Positions 35,659 to 44,486 of a DNA stretch of 64,000 bases are shown here, one piece after another (positions within the stretch are counted from its first letter, which is position 1; each line of letters begins with the position of its first letter). This DNA is from Nocardioides marmorisolisilvae. Its GTDB lineage: Bacteria > Actinomycetota > Actinomycetes > Propionibacteriales > Nocardioidaceae. A program made the position numbers and the translations under genes. The stretch spans positions 894,247-958,246 of the forward strand of contig NZ_RJSG01000002.1 in NCBI RefSeq assembly GCF_003725775.1. The letters run 5' to 3'. The notes under the pieces were generated by a model that searched no databases, was not told where the DNA came from, and saw nothing but the letters and a program-made list of their open reading frames with translations.

Positions 35659-37398
35659 TCAGTGCGAGGGCCGCAGGCTCTCGTCGGCGACGTCGTGACG
35701 ACCGTCGAACTGGTGACCGTCGGCGGCGTGGCCCTCGAGGGGAGCGTCGTGCTCGTGCTCGAGCTCGGCGTGGTGGTGACCCTCCTCGAGCTCCTCGACC
35801 GTCGGCTTCTGCACGTTGGTGGCGAACCAGGCCTGGGAGGCCTTGGCGCGCAGACCGTCGAGCTTCAGCTTCTTGGCCGGCACGCCGTTGGCGTCCGGAC
35901 CGCTGATCCCGGCGTACACCTCGTCACGCTCGCGCGCGGTCAGGGTGTAGGCGTGGTCGGGGGACAGCGGCAGGTGCTTCTCGCTGTAGCCACCGACGGC
36001 GTCGCGCATGATGACGCCGCTCTCGTAGCCGTGCAGCAGCATGTCGTTGTCGTGACGCTGCAGCGAGATGCACCAACGCTTGGTCAGGATGAACACGAGC
36101 GGCGGGATCACGAAGATCGCACCCCGCATGAAGTACGTGATCGTGTTCAGGTCCAGGTGGAACTGCGTCGCCAGGATGTCGTTGCCGCCGGCGGCCCAGA
36201 GCAGGCCGTAGACGGAGATCATCGCGGCCAGGAACGCGGTCCGGGTCGGAGCGTTGCGCGGACGCTGGAGCAGGTGGTGCTCCCGCTTGTCGCCGGTGAC
36301 CCACTGCTCGATGAACGGGTAGGCCAGCACCACCATCAGCAGTGCGATCGGCGCCACCTGACCGGGCAGGAAGATGTTCCAGCTCAGCGTGATGCCGAAG
36401 ATGTGCGTCTCCCAGCCCGGCATGATGCGGAGCAGGCCCTCGGCGATACCCATGTACCAGTCGGGCTGCGAGCCTGCGGTCACCTCGGACGGGTTGTACG
36501 GACCGAAGCGCCACACCGGGTTGATCGTCATCAGACCACCCATCAGGGCGACCGTGCCGAAGACGATGAAGAAGAAGCCACCGGCCTTCGCGGCGTACAC
36601 CGGCATCATCGGGTAGCCGACGACGTTCTCCTCGGTCCGGCCGGGGCCAGGCCACTGGGTGTGCTTGTGGTAGACGAGCAGCAGCATGTGCGCCGCGATC
36701 AGCGCCAGCAGCAGGCCCGGGATCAGCAGCACGTGCGCGATGTAGAGCCGCGGGATGATCACGTCACCGGGGAACTCGCCGCCGAACATGAAGAACGACA
36801 TGTACGAGCCGAGGACCGGGGTGGCCTTCACCAGACCGTCCGCGATGCGCAGACCGGTACCGGAGAGCAGGTCGTCCGGCAGCGAGTAGCCGGCGAAGCC
36901 CTCGAGGATGCCGAGCAGGATCAGGACCCCGCCGATCACCCAGTTGAGCTCACGCGGCTTGCGGAACGCGCCGGTGAGGAAGACGCGCATCATGTGCACG
37001 AGCATCGCGGCGATGAAGAGCATGGCTGCCCAGTGGTGCATCTGCCGCATCAGCAGGCCGGCGCGGACGTCGAAGCTGATGTGCAGCGTCGACTCGTAGG
37101 CCTCCGACATCGGGATGCCGCGCAGCTGGTCGTAGGAGCCGTTGTAGACGACCTCGCCCATGCTCGGCTTGAACCACAGCGTCAGGAAGACGCCGGTCAG
37201 CAGCAGGATGACGAAGCTCCACAGCGCGATCTCGCCGAGCATGAAGGACCAGTGGTCCGGGAAGACCTTGCGGATCTGCTTCTTGGTCGCGGTCGCGATG
37301 CCGAGACGCTCGTCGGCCCAGGTGGCGACGGCGGCGGCCGGGTTCGGCTTGGCCGCGGCGGCCGGGGTGGTGCCGTTGGTGTTTGCAGCGGTACTCAT
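35659..37398 (-). CDS. qcrB: Cytochrome bc1 (bcc) complex cytochrome b subunit
   Basis: QcrB oxidises menaquinol and passes electrons to the Rieske protein and low-potential hemes. The 579-residue protein has the eight-helix core with heme histidines (RQMHHWAAMLFIAAMLVHMMRVF and HVLLIPGLLLALIAAHMLLLVYH), the GYSLPDDLLSGTGLR motif of the Qo region and the PDWYMGIAEGLLRIMP segment (the PEWY-type motif, here PDWY). ATG 37398 lies 4 nt after the qcrA stop. The C-terminus is extended and very rich in His, Glu and Asp (EEGHHHAELEHEHD...), a possible metal-binding tail. Confidence 0.96.
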   Translation of the reverse strand: MSTAANTNGTTPAAAAKPNPAAAVATWADERLGIATATKKQIRKVFPDHWSFMLGEIALWSFVILLLTGVFLTLWFKPSMGEVVYNGSYDQLRGIPMSEAYESTLHISFDVRAGLLMRQMHHWAAMLFIAAMLVHMMRVFLTGAFRKPRELNWVIGGVLILLGILEGFAGYSLPDDLLSGTGLRIADGLVKATPVLGSYMSFFMFGGEFPGDVIIPRLYIAHVLLIPGLLLALIAAHMLLLVYHKHTQWPGPGRTEENVVGYPMMPVYAAKAGGFFFIVFGTVALMGGLMTINPVWRFGPYNPSEVTAGSQPDWYMGIAEGLLRIMPGWETHIFGITLSWNIFLPGQVAPIALLMVVLAYPFIEQWVTGDKREHHLLQRPRNAPTRTAFLAAMISVYGLLWAAGGNDILATQFHLDLNTITYFMRGAIFVIPPLVFILTKRWCISLQRHDNDMLLHGYESGVIMRDAVGGYSEKHLPLSPDHAYTLTARERDEVYAGISGPDANGVPAKKLKLDGLRAKASQAWFATNVQKPTVEELEEGHHHAELEHEHDAPLEGHAADGHQFDGRHDVADESLRPSH

Positions 37399-37402
37399 CA
37401 GA

Positions 37403-38434
37403 TCACCCACGTTCCCAGTAGCTCGGGCCGACCGGCTCATGGAAATCGCTGGTCGCAATCAGGTAGCCCTCTTCGTCCACGGCGAGCGGCAGCTGCGGGA
37501 GGTGCCGGCCGGCCGGGCCGAAGACAACCTTGCCGGCGTCGGCCAGGTCGAAGGTGGACTGGTGGCAGGGGCAGAGCAGGTGGTGCGTCTGCTGCTCCCA
37601 CAGGGAGATCGGGCAGCCCACGTGGGTGCAGATCTTCGAGAAGCAGAGGATGCCCTCGACGCCCCAGTTGGCGCTGCGCTTGTTGCGCAGGTCGTCGGGG
37701 TTCATCCGGACCAGGATGACCGCGGCCTTGGCCTTCGCCTGGAGCAGCGCGGTGCCCTCGTACTCGGCCTCCTGGTCACCCTCGGGGAAGAACACGGCGG
37801 GCTCGGCGTTGACGAGCTGGCCGACCTCCATGTCCGAGGGCTTGATCCGGGCGCCGTCGACGTCCTGGACGACCTGCATGCCCTTCTTCCAGACGGTGTG
37901 CGCGAGCTTGTCGCCGGGCAGCGGGCCGAGGTCGCGCAGCGCGACGATGGCCGGCAGGCCCAGGAAGCCCATCGCACCGAGCAGCGAGTTGCGGACCAGC
38001 GGACGACGGCCGATGCCGGAGTCCTCGATGCCGGTCATCAGCGACGCCACAGCCTCGGCGCGGTCCTCCTCGGAGGAGGCGGCCGGGTGCCGGTACTCGA
38101 CGATCTCGTGGTCGCTCATCAACTTGCGCGACCACTGGATCGCACCGATGCCGATGCACATCAGCGCGGCGCCGAGGCAGGCGCCCAGGCCGACCGTGGA
38201 GGCGCCCAGGCCGAGGAACACGGTCGGGTCGTCACCGATGTTCAGGGTGAAGTAGGCGACGCAGAAGAGCACCGCGAACACCGAGGAGAGGCCGAACAGG
38301 GTGGCCACCTGGCGCTCGGCGCGCTTGGCAGCGGCCTCGTCGACGTCGGTCGGGCGCGGCAGGTGCTCGGGGAGACCGGGATTGGCGATCGGCTCCTCGA
38401 TCACTGCCGGGGTGTGGTCGTCGTGGGCGCTCAC
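37403..38434 (-). CDS. qcrA: Rieske iron-sulfur subunit of bcc complex
   Basis: QcrA carries electrons from menaquinol to QcrC. The 343-residue protein has the actinobacterial form with three membrane helices (about residues 45-65, 72-95, 150-170) and a Rieske domain with the cluster motifs CTHVGCP and CPCHQSTF, followed by the GPAGRHLPQLPLAVDEEGYLIATSDFHEPVGPSYWERG tail. The GTG start overlaps the qcrC stop by 4 nt. A longer frame to 38776 is antisense extension through qcrC and was not used. Confidence 0.96.
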   Translation of the reverse strand: MSAHDDHTPAVIEEPIANPGLPEHLPRPTDVDEAAAKRAERQVATLFGLSSVFAVLFCVAYFTLNIGDDPTVFLGLGASTVGLGACLGAALMCIGIGAIQWSRKLMSDHEIVEYRHPAASSEEDRAEAVASLMTGIEDSGIGRRPLVRNSLLGAMGFLGLPAIVALRDLGPLPGDKLAHTVWKKGMQVVQDVDGARIKPSDMEVGQLVNAEPAVFFPEGDQEAEYEGTALLQAKAKAAVILVRMNPDDLRNKRSANWGVEGILCFSKICTHVGCPISLWEQQTHHLLCPCHQSTFDLADAGKVVFGPAGRHLPQLPLAVDEEGYLIATSDFHEPVGPSYWERG

Positions 38435-39291
38435 GCAGCGTTCCCCTTCTTTTTGATCCGGGCGGTCTGGGAGGTGATCCAGATACCGGCGCCGACGAGG
38501 CCCCCGATACCCACCAGCCAGGCGAACATGCCCTCGGACACCGGGCCGATGCCGCCGAGCGAGAACCCGCCGTAGTCGGGGGAGTCCTCGTTCTTCTTCA
38601 GGTAGGCGACGATCTCGCGCTTGTCCTTCATGGACAGCACGCCGTCGGAGAAGACCGGCATCTGCTGCGGGCCGGTCAGCATGGCCTCGATGAGGTGCTT
38701 GGCCGAGACGCCGGTCAGCGGGGGAGCCTGCTTGCCCTTGGGCAGGGCGCCGCCCTTGCCGGCGAAGTTGTGGCACGCGGTGCAGTTGGTGCGGAAGAAC
38801 TCGCCGCCCTGCACCATCTCCTCGTTGCTCAGGTCCGAGGTGTCGGTCTCAGCCTTGGTCGGGATCGCCGGGCCGGGGCCGAGCGAGGCGACGTACGCCG
38901 CGAGGGCCGCGACCTCGTCGTCGTTGAAGACGGGACGCTTGCGGGCGGCCTGCGAGCCCGGCTGGGCCATCGGCATCCGGCCGGTGCCGACCTGGAAGTC
39001 GACCGCAGCGGCACCGACACCGATCAGCGACGGACCGTAGTTGCCGCCCTTCTCGGTGAGGATGCCCTCGGCGTTCAGGCCGTGGCACGACGAGCAGCTG
39101 ACCGCGAACAGGGCGCGGCCCTTCGCGATGGTGGCCGCGTCGTCCGTCGAGTTGTCGGCGTTCGCCGGAGCCAGCGCGGCGTAGAGGCCTCCACTGGCCA
39201 GCAGGCCGACGATCAGCACCGCGGGTGCGGCGAATCGGCTGCGGCGACGGGCCGAGAGCCGAGCTGAGATCTTGCGCGTGAGCAGTCGCAC
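38431..39291 (-). CDS. qcrC: Diheme cytochrome c subunit of bcc complex
   Basis: QcrC links the bcc complex directly to the aa3 oxidase. The 286-residue protein has an N-terminal membrane anchor or signal (RRRSRFAAPAVLIVGLLASGGLY), two heme c motifs (CSSCH near residue 67 and CTACH near residue 177) with downstream Met ligands in RMPMAQP and QMPVFSD, and a C-terminal membrane helix. This two-heme form is characteristic of actinobacteria. It starts with GTG, 22 nt after ctaE, and overlaps qcrA by 4 nt. Confidence 0.96.
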   Translation of the reverse strand: MRLLTRKISARLSARRRSRFAAPAVLIVGLLASGGLYAALAPANADNSTDDAATIAKGRALFAVSCSSCHGLNAEGILTEKGGNYGPSLIGVGAAAVDFQVGTGRMPMAQPGSQAARKRPVFNDDEVAALAAYVASLGPGPAIPTKAETDTSDLSNEEMVQGGEFFRTNCTACHNFAGKGGALPKGKQAPPLTGVSAKHLIEAMLTGPQQMPVFSDGVLSMKDKREIVAYLKKNEDSPDYGGFSLGGIGPVSEGMFAWLVGIGGLVGAGIWITSQTARIKKKGNAA

Positions 39292-39313
39292 AACAGGTCC
39301 TATCGGTTCAGGC

Positions 39314-39952
39314 TTACTTGATGAGGTAGATGGTCGCGAAGAGGCCGATCCAGACCACGTCGACGAAGTGCCAGTAGTACGACACGACGATCGCGGTGAC
39401 TGCCTGCTCGTGGGTGAAGCGGCGCGCGACGAAGGTGCGACCCAGGACGAAGAGGAAGGCGATGAGACCGCCGGTCACGTGCAGACCGTGGAAGCCGGTG
39501 GTCAGGTAGAACATCGTTCCGTACGCCGACGAGGGGATGGTGATGCCCTCGTGGACCAGCTTGGTGTACTCGAAGGCCTGACCGCCGATGAAGACCGCGC
39601 CCATGATGTAGGTGAGCACGAACCACTCGCGCAGGCCCCAGAGACGGGCGTTCAGCACGCTGCCCTTGCGCCCGACCTGGCCGCGCTCCGCGGCGAAGAC
39701 GCCGAGCTGGCAGGTGACCGAGGAGAGGACCAGGATCGTGGTGTTCACCGAGGCGAACGGAATGTTCAGGCTCTCGGTGGTCTGGTGCCACAGGTCCGGG
39801 CTGACCGACCGGATGGTGAAGTAGCTCGCGAACAGGGCCGCGAAGAACATCAGCTCGCTCGAGAGCCAGATGATCGTTCCGACGGAGACCATGCTCGGAC
39901 GGTCGTGGTGCCCGTGCAGACGGGACGCTGGGATCACAGATGCTGTCGCCAC
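39314..39952 (-). CDS. ctaE: Cytochrome c oxidase subunit III
   Basis: The 212-residue protein is a five-helix Cox[30 protein letters not shown] with the conserved Glu of [21 protein letters not shown], and [24 protein letters not shown] at the C-terminus. It stabilises subunit I and its proton uptake. It begins with GTG and opens the ctaE-qcrCAB operon on the minus strand. ctaC-ctaD-ctaF lie 9 kb away, in the opposite direction. Confidence 0.95.
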   Translation of the reverse strand: MATASVIPASRLHGHHDRPSMVSVGTIIWLSSELMFFAALFASYFTIRSVSPDLWHQTTESLNIPFASVNTTILVLSSVTCQLGVFAAERGQVGRKGSVLNARLWGLREWFVLTYIMGAVFIGGQAFEYTKLVHEGITIPSSAYGTMFYLTTGFHGLHVTGGLIAFLFVLGRTFVARRFTHEQAVTAIVVSYYWHFVDVVWIGLFATIYLIK

Positions 39953-40067
39953 GCGGTCATTATGTCGTGAGCCGAGCGCAGTGCCACCCCGACCCCCTGT
40001 TTTGCGGACGTGTTTCGCGGAGGGTTACGGCAGGGGGTGGTGTGACTCACGAGAAACACCGGCCTTC

Positions 40068-40073
40068 TACCCT
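40068..40073 (+). promoter_or_regulatory. -10 box for a leaderless ctaG transcript
   Basis: TACCCT lies 6 nt before the GTG start of the ctaG-like gene and no ribosome site is visible. Confidence 0.45.
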
Positions 40074-40079
40074 GTTCTG

Positions 40080-41030
40080 GTGCTGAACCCCCTGCTCCAG
40101 ACCCTCCCCGCCCTGGTTGTGCCGGCCTCGGACGCGACGCCCGATCTGCCCCGATTCACCGTCGGGACGATCTTCACCCAGTGGGGGATCGACCCGATCC
40201 TGTTCGTGGTGACCGTCTGGGTCGCGGGGCTCTACCTGGTCGGGGTCTGGATGCTGCGCCACCGCGGGGACGCCTGGCCGGTGGGTCGGACGCTGGCCTT
40301 CGTCGTGGGCGGCATGGGCTCGTTCTACTTCGCCACCCAGTCCGGGCTGAGCGCCTACGACACCACGTTGCTCAGCGCGCACATGGTCCAGCACATGATC
40401 CTGTCGATGGTGGTCCCGCTGTTCCTGGCGCTCGGGGCCCCGGTCACGCTGGCCCTGCGCACGCTGCCGAGCAGCCCGCGCGGGGTCCTGATGGCGCTGC
40501 TGCACTCCCGGCTCGCGAAGGTGCTCACCTTCGCCCCGCTGACGCTGGCCCTCTACATCGCCAGCCCCTGGGCGCTGTACTTCTCCGGCTGGTACTCCGC
40601 CTCGTTGCACCACACCTTCGTGCACGAGCTGATGCACGTGCACCTGGTGCTCGTCGGGTCGCTGTTCTTCTGGCCGCTGATGGGCATCGACCCGCTGCCC
40701 GGTCGGCTGCAGTACCCGTTCCGGCTGCTGATGATCTTCCTGACCCTGCCGTTCCACGCGTTCCTGGGCGTCACGATCATGAGCCAGTCCAAGCTCATCG
40801 GCGGCGACTGGTACCCGAACCTGCACCGGACGATGTCCTGGCTCCCGGACCCACTCGACGACCAGCACGTGGCCGGCGGCATCCTCTGGAGCTCGGGCGA
40901 CCTGATCGGCCTGCTGTTCTTCGCGGTGCTCTTCGTGCAGTGGGTGCGGGCCTCGATGCAGGAGGCCAAGCGCGAGGACCGGCGCCTCGACCGTCTCGAG
41001 CGCCAGCAGCGCACCGCCCCCGGTGGGTGA
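40080..41030 (+). CDS. ctaG: Cytochrome c oxidase assembly protein, CtaG family
   Basis: The 316-residue membrane protein has about eight helices and the caa3-CtaG family signatures: LLSAHMVQHMILSMVVPLFLALGAP, HHTFVHELMHVHLVLVGSLFFWPLMGIDPLP and a later GVTIMSQSKLIGGDWY. The paired histidines may hold copper, as proposed for this family in CuB assembly. The start is GTG 40080, leaderless by its TACCCT box. It is divergent from ctaE (128-nt gap), so oxidase assembly and subunit genes are side by side. Confidence 0.9.
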   Translation: MLNPLLQTLPALVVPASDATPDLPRFTVGTIFTQWGIDPILFVVTVWVAGLYLVGVWMLRHRGDAWPVGRTLAFVVGGMGSFYFATQSGLSAYDTTLLSAHMVQHMILSMVVPLFLALGAPVTLALRTLPSSPRGVLMALLHSRLAKVLTFAPLTLALYIASPWALYFSGWYSASLHHTFVHELMHVHLVLVGSLFFWPLMGIDPLPGRLQYPFRLLMIFLTLPFHAFLGVTIMSQSKLIGGDWYPNLHRTMSWLPDPLDDQHVAGGILWSSGDLIGLLFFAVLFVQWVRASMQEAKREDRRLDRLERQQRTAPGG

Positions 41031-41036
41031 GCCGGT

Positions 41037-41085
41037 CTTCTTGCTGGTTGAGCCGTGCTTCTTGCTGGTTGAGCTTGTCGAAACC
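41037..41085 (+). repeat. Dispersed repeat, tandem copy
   Basis: CTTCTTGCTGGTTGAGC is present at 41037-41053 and 41058-41074, 21 bp apart; the second unit goes on to CTTGTCGAAACC (to 41085). It lies between the ctaG-like gene and the receiver-like gene. Confidence 0.8.
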
Positions 41086-41112
41086 TGGTGACCTACCGCA
41101 CAGGGGTCCTAG

Positions 41113-41118
41113 TAGCAT
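41113..41118 (+). promoter_or_regulatory. -10 box for a leaderless receiver-trpD transcript
   Basis: TAGCAT lies 7 nt before the GTG at 41126. Confidence 0.4.
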
Positions 41119-41125
41119 CAACGCC

Positions 41126-41536
41126 GTGACTGCCACCACCGCTCCGCTCCGCGTTCTCGTCTACAGCGACGACTCCGACGTGCGCCAGCAGGTCATCCTC
41201 GCGCTCGGTCGCCGGGTGCACCCTGACCTGCCCGAGCTCGAGTTCGTCGAGGTCGCGACGGAGCCGGTCGTCTGGCAGCAGCTCGACTCCGGGGCGATCG
41301 ACCTGGCGATCCTCGACGGCGAGGCGACCCCGGCCGGTGGCATGGGCATCGCGCGCCAACTCAAGGACGAGGTCTACCAGTCGCCGCCGGTACTGGTGCT
41401 GACCGGCCGTCCCGACGACCGCTGGCTGGCGACGTGGTCGCGCGCCGAGGCTGCCGTGTCGCACCCGCTGGACCCGATCGAGCTCGCCGAGGCGGTCACC
41501 CGCCTGCTGCGCTCGCGGGTCCCTGCCCAGGCCTGA
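41126..41536 (+). CDS. Stand-alone response-regulator receiver-like protein
   Basis: The 136-residue protein has a receiver-like fold: LRVLVYSDDSDVRQQVILALG with the acidic pair, AIDLAILDGEATPAGGMGIARQL with an Asp at the phosphorylation position, VLVLTGRPDDRWLATWSRAEA with Thr, and SHPLDPIELAEAVTRLL where Pro follows the usual Lys site, which is replaced by His. It has no output domain. Lack of the conserved Lys makes normal phosphorylation doubtful. GTG start, 3 nt before trpD, so it is co-transcribed with trpD. No kinase gene is nearby. Confidence 0.8.
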   Translation: MTATTAPLRVLVYSDDSDVRQQVILALGRRVHPDLPELEFVEVATEPVVWQQLDSGAIDLAILDGEATPAGGMGIARQLKDEVYQSPPVLVLTGRPDDRWLATWSRAEAAVSHPLDPIELAEAVTRLLRSRVPAQA

Positions 41537-41539
41537 CCC

Positions 41540-42571
41540 GTGGCCGGCCACACCTGGCCCGACGTGCTCACCACGCTGGTGCGTCGTGAGGACCTGAGCG
41601 CCGACCAGACCGCTTGGGCGATGGGCGAGGTCCTCCTGGGCAACGCCACGCCGGTGCAGATCGCCGGATTCGCGGTCGCGCTGCGCTCCAAGGGCGAGAC
41701 CGTCGAGGAGATGCAGGGCCTCGTCGACGCCATGTACTCCCACGCCACGCCGCTCTCGGTGCCCGGGCGCACGCTCGACGTCGTCGGTACCGGGGGCGAC
41801 CGCTCCTTCTCGGTCAACATCTCGACGATGGCCGCGATCGTGGCGGCCGGCGCCGGGGTGACCGTGGTCAAGCACGGCAACCGCTCGGCGTCGAGCAAGG
41901 CCGGCAGCGCCGACGTGCTCGAGCTGCTCGGTATCCGGCTGGACCTGCCCGCAGACGACGTGCGCCGTGTCGCCGAGGAAGCGGGTATCACCTTCTGCTT
42001 CGCGGCTGCGTTCCACCCGGCCCTGCGTCACGCCGCGGTGGCCCGCAGCGAGCTCGGCATCGGCACCACCTTCAACTTCCTCGGCCCGATCGCGAACCCG
42101 GCCAAACCCGCGGCGCAGGCGATCGGGTGCGCCGACGTCCGGATGGCGCCGGTGATGGCCGGTGTCTTCGCGCGACGCGGCGTGGACGCCTGGGTCTTCC
42201 GCGGCGACGACGGGCTCGACGAGCTGACCACGACGACCACCTCGAAGGTCTGGCAGGTCAGCGGTGGCGAGGTCGTCGAGTCGACCCTCGACCCGACGAG
42301 GCTGGGCATCCCGGGCGGGACGGCTGAGGGGCTGCGTGGTCAGGACGCCGAGTACAACGCCGACGTTGTACGCCGGCTGCTGGCCGGCGAACGGGGGCCG
42401 GTGCGTGACGCCGTCGTGCTCAACGCGGGCGCCGCTCTCGCTGTGCACGCGGCCGACGACGGGACGCTGGAGGACCGGGTGGCGGTCGGCATCTCCCGAG
42501 CGAACGAGGCCCTGGACTCCGGGTCGGCACAGGCGGTGCTCGACCGCTGGGTCGCCGCTGCCGCCGGCTGA
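41540..42571 (+). CDS. trpD: Anthranilate phosphoribosyltransferase
   Basis: TrpD joins anthranilate and PRPP in tryptophan synthesis. The 343-residue protein has the family motifs [17 protein letters not shown] (PRPP binding), [58 protein letters not shown] and a late [17 protein letters not shown] start 3 nt after the receiver-like gene. Other trp genes are not in the window, so this lone trpD matches the isolated trpD between ctaE and Rv2191 in mycobacteria. It converges with a flippase gene (3-nt gap). Confidence 0.96.
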   Translation: MAGHTWPDVLTTLVRREDLSADQTAWAMGEVLLGNATPVQIAGFAVALRSKGETVEEMQGLVDAMYSHATPLSVPGRTLDVVGTGGDRSFSVNISTMAAIVAAGAGVTVVKHGNRSASSKAGSADVLELLGIRLDLPADDVRRVAEEAGITFCFAAAFHPALRHAAVARSELGIGTTFNFLGPIANPAKPAAQAIGCADVRMAPVMAGVFARRGVDAWVFRGDDGLDELTTTTTSKVWQVSGGEVVESTLDPTRLGIPGGTAEGLRGQDAEYNADVVRRLLAGERGPVRDAVVLNAGAALAVHAADDGTLEDRVAVGISRANEALDSGSAQAVLDRWVAAAAG

Positions 42572-42574
42572 GCG

Positions 42575-43831
42575 TCAGTCGGTTCCGACAGCCGGCGTCA
42601 CCGGTGCCTGCTGGCCGAGGCGACGCAGGCTGACCGCGAGCAGCACCACCAGCAGCACGGCGTCGATGACCAGGACGCGTTCGATGAGTCCGGTCACCGA
42701 CGAGCTGCTCGAGCCCACGGCGACGAGTGCGACCAACCCTGCCCAGAGGACTGCCACCGACAGGCGGGTCGGCCGCGCCAGCACGCTGTAGACCAGGAGC
42801 TGCACCAGCGAGATCACGGTGCCGAGCAGGGCGAAGGCCCAGAGCCGTCCGCTGACGGCGTCGTACTGGTCACCCCCGACGAACACCAGCGCCAGGTCCG
42901 GGAGCAGTTTCACGCCGAGCGTGGCGACGAGACCGATGACGCTGATGATCAGGAGGCTGACGAGGAGAGCTGCCCGCGGTGCCTCATCGGCTCCGATGTC
43001 GGGAAACGCCAGCACCACCACGAACTGCGGCAGGAAGGCCACCGCCTTCACCAGGATCAGACCGGCCGCGTAGAGGCCCGCCTCCTTGGGTTCGAGCGTG
43101 TTGCGCGCGATCACGATGTCGAGGCTGGAGAGGGCGAGGAAGGCGAGCAGCGCCTGAGAGTTGTAGACGGTCTCGCTCCACAGCGCACGCGCCGTGTGGT
43201 CGCCGGTGGGTGGTTGGCCGTGCGGGCGGTCACGCAGGGCCCACCACCCGACGAGTACCGGCGCAAAGACTGAGATGGTGACCGCGAGGAACGCCACGCT
43301 CTCGTCCGGACGCCACGCGAGGAGTGCTACGCCGATGATCAGGCGGGGCACCCCGGCCGCGACGTAGAGGGCGGCGAGCGGGACCCAGCGGCGTTCCCCC
43401 TGGAGGACCCCGGCCTGCGCCCCCATCACCGTCAGGGGCACCACGGCGACCGCCAGCATGATCGCGGTCGGGAGGCTGTGCAGCTTGAGCACGGCGTTGA
43501 CGCCTGGGGAGAGCGCCAGGAAGAAGGCGCCGAGGCCGAGCGCCGTGCGCAGCCCGACCTTCAGGATGATGTCCTCCACCAGGGCGGCGTCGTCGGGCTC
43601 CCGGGCTATCCGACGTGCGGCGGTGGCCTGGAGCGCCAGCGAGAGCACCGCAGCCACCAGCGTCACGTTGAGCAGGGCGGTCAGGGCGCCGAACGGGTCG
43701 GGGCCGAGGTCGTGCGCTGCGAGGATCGTGAACGCGTAGATCGCGATGTTCATCACGCCCAGCGCGAGCGTGATCGCGGCACCCCCTCGCAGGCGGTCGC
43801 GCGTCGACGCCGATCCGCTTCCCGCCTCCAC
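42575..43831 (-). CDS. Polysaccharide flippase-like membrane protein
   Basis: The 418-residue protein has about twelve helices and looks like the polysaccharide-export (Wzx/MVF-type) family: LRGGAAITLALGVMNIAIYAFTILAAHDLGPDPFGALTALLNV at the N-terminus, then an ATAARRIAREP loop, and ETVYNSQALLAFLALSSLDIVIARNTLEPKEAGLYAAG. Its role is probably to flip lipid-linked sugar units across the membrane. It is the last gene of the minus-strand arm of the glycan island, 38 nt after the membrane/GNAT fusion gene, and converges with trpD. Confidence 0.85.
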   Translation of the reverse strand: MEAGSGSASTRDRLRGGAAITLALGVMNIAIYAFTILAAHDLGPDPFGALTALLNVTLVAAVLSLALQATAARRIAREPDDAALVEDIILKVGLRTALGLGAFFLALSPGVNAVLKLHSLPTAIMLAVAVVPLTVMGAQAGVLQGERRWVPLAALYVAAGVPRLIIGVALLAWRPDESVAFLAVTISVFAPVLVGWWALRDRPHGQPPTGDHTARALWSETVYNSQALLAFLALSSLDIVIARNTLEPKEAGLYAAGLILVKAVAFLPQFVVVLAFPDIGADEAPRAALLVSLLIISVIGLVATLGVKLLPDLALVFVGGDQYDAVSGRLWAFALLGTVISLVQLLVYSVLARPTRLSVAVLWAGLVALVAVGSSSSSVTGLIERVLVIDAVLLVVLLAVSLRRLGQQAPVTPAVGTD

Positions 43832-43869
43832 GTGGCCAACCCTAGGGGCAGGTGGGCGTCGCGGCGGGT

Positions 43870-44484
43870 CTAAAGCGCCAGCTCGTACGAGCCGTCGTCG
43901 CGGGGCGAGAAGCCCAGTCGTTGGTAGTAGGCGCCGACCATCGTCGGTGAGGTGACGACCGTGCTGATGCCGCGTCCGGCCAGGACGCCGCTGCTGCGCC
44001 AGACGAACCGGCCGGGGGAGAAGTCGCGGTAGCGCGGAGTGACGTAGTCGAGCAGCACCCGTGCCGTCGTGCCCTCGACCCGCAGCAGCACGATACCGAC
44101 GGTCTCGTCCCCCCGCTGCACGACGAAGGCCAGGTGATCGGTGCCCGCGCCGTCCCAGACGAGGTCCGGTTGGAAGGCGAGGATGTCGTCCTCGTGCACC
44201 CGCAGCACGTGCCGGAGGTACTCGTCCTGCCCACCGACCTCGAGCACCGCGTAGGACGCCTCGTCGTCACGGGTCCGGACGAGGTGGCGGATGTGCCAGA
44301 TGTTGATCAGGCACAGGGCGATGTTCATCGCCACCATCGGCCAGATGCCGAGGGCCGCGTTGAAGCCGATCAGGACGACGCAGGCGGCGAGGTTGAGTAC
44401 CCGGAACCGGAGGACCCGCGCCTGCATCACCGAGTAGATGAGCAGCGCGGAGCCGAGCCAGCCGACGGCGTCGAGCCAGGACAT
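43870..44484 (-). CDS. YgjV-like membrane domain fused to GNAT-like acyltransferase domain
   Basis: The 204-residue protein has two parts. Residues 1-75 hold about three helices (WLGSALLIYSVMQARVLRFRVLNLAACVVLIGFNAALGIWPMVAMNIALCLINIWHI), like YgjV-family membrane proteins. Residues 80-204 look like a compact GNAT domain, with LAFVVQRGDETVGIVLLRVEG, a short binding-loop region and the terminal VGAYYQRLGFSPRDDGSYEL typical of that fold. It might acetylate a sugar or amino group at the membrane. It starts 2 nt after the oxidoreductase stop, so it is in the glycan operon. Exact activity unknown. Confidence 0.7.
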   Translation of the reverse strand: MSWLDAVGWLGSALLIYSVMQARVLRFRVLNLAACVVLIGFNAALGIWPMVAMNIALCLINIWHIRHLVRTRDDEASYAVLEVGGQDEYLRHVLRVHEDDILAFQPDLVWDGAGTDHLAFVVQRGDETVGIVLLRVEGTTARVLLDYVTPRYRDFSPGRFVWRSSGVLAGRGISTVVTSPTMVGAYYQRLGFSPRDDGSYELAL

Positions 44485-44486
44485 GG

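Noticed and set aside
35635..37719. 694-codon frame opposite qcrB
   Set aside because: Antisense to qcrB. Hydrophobic helices of qcrB give the opposite strand a long open frame without meaning.
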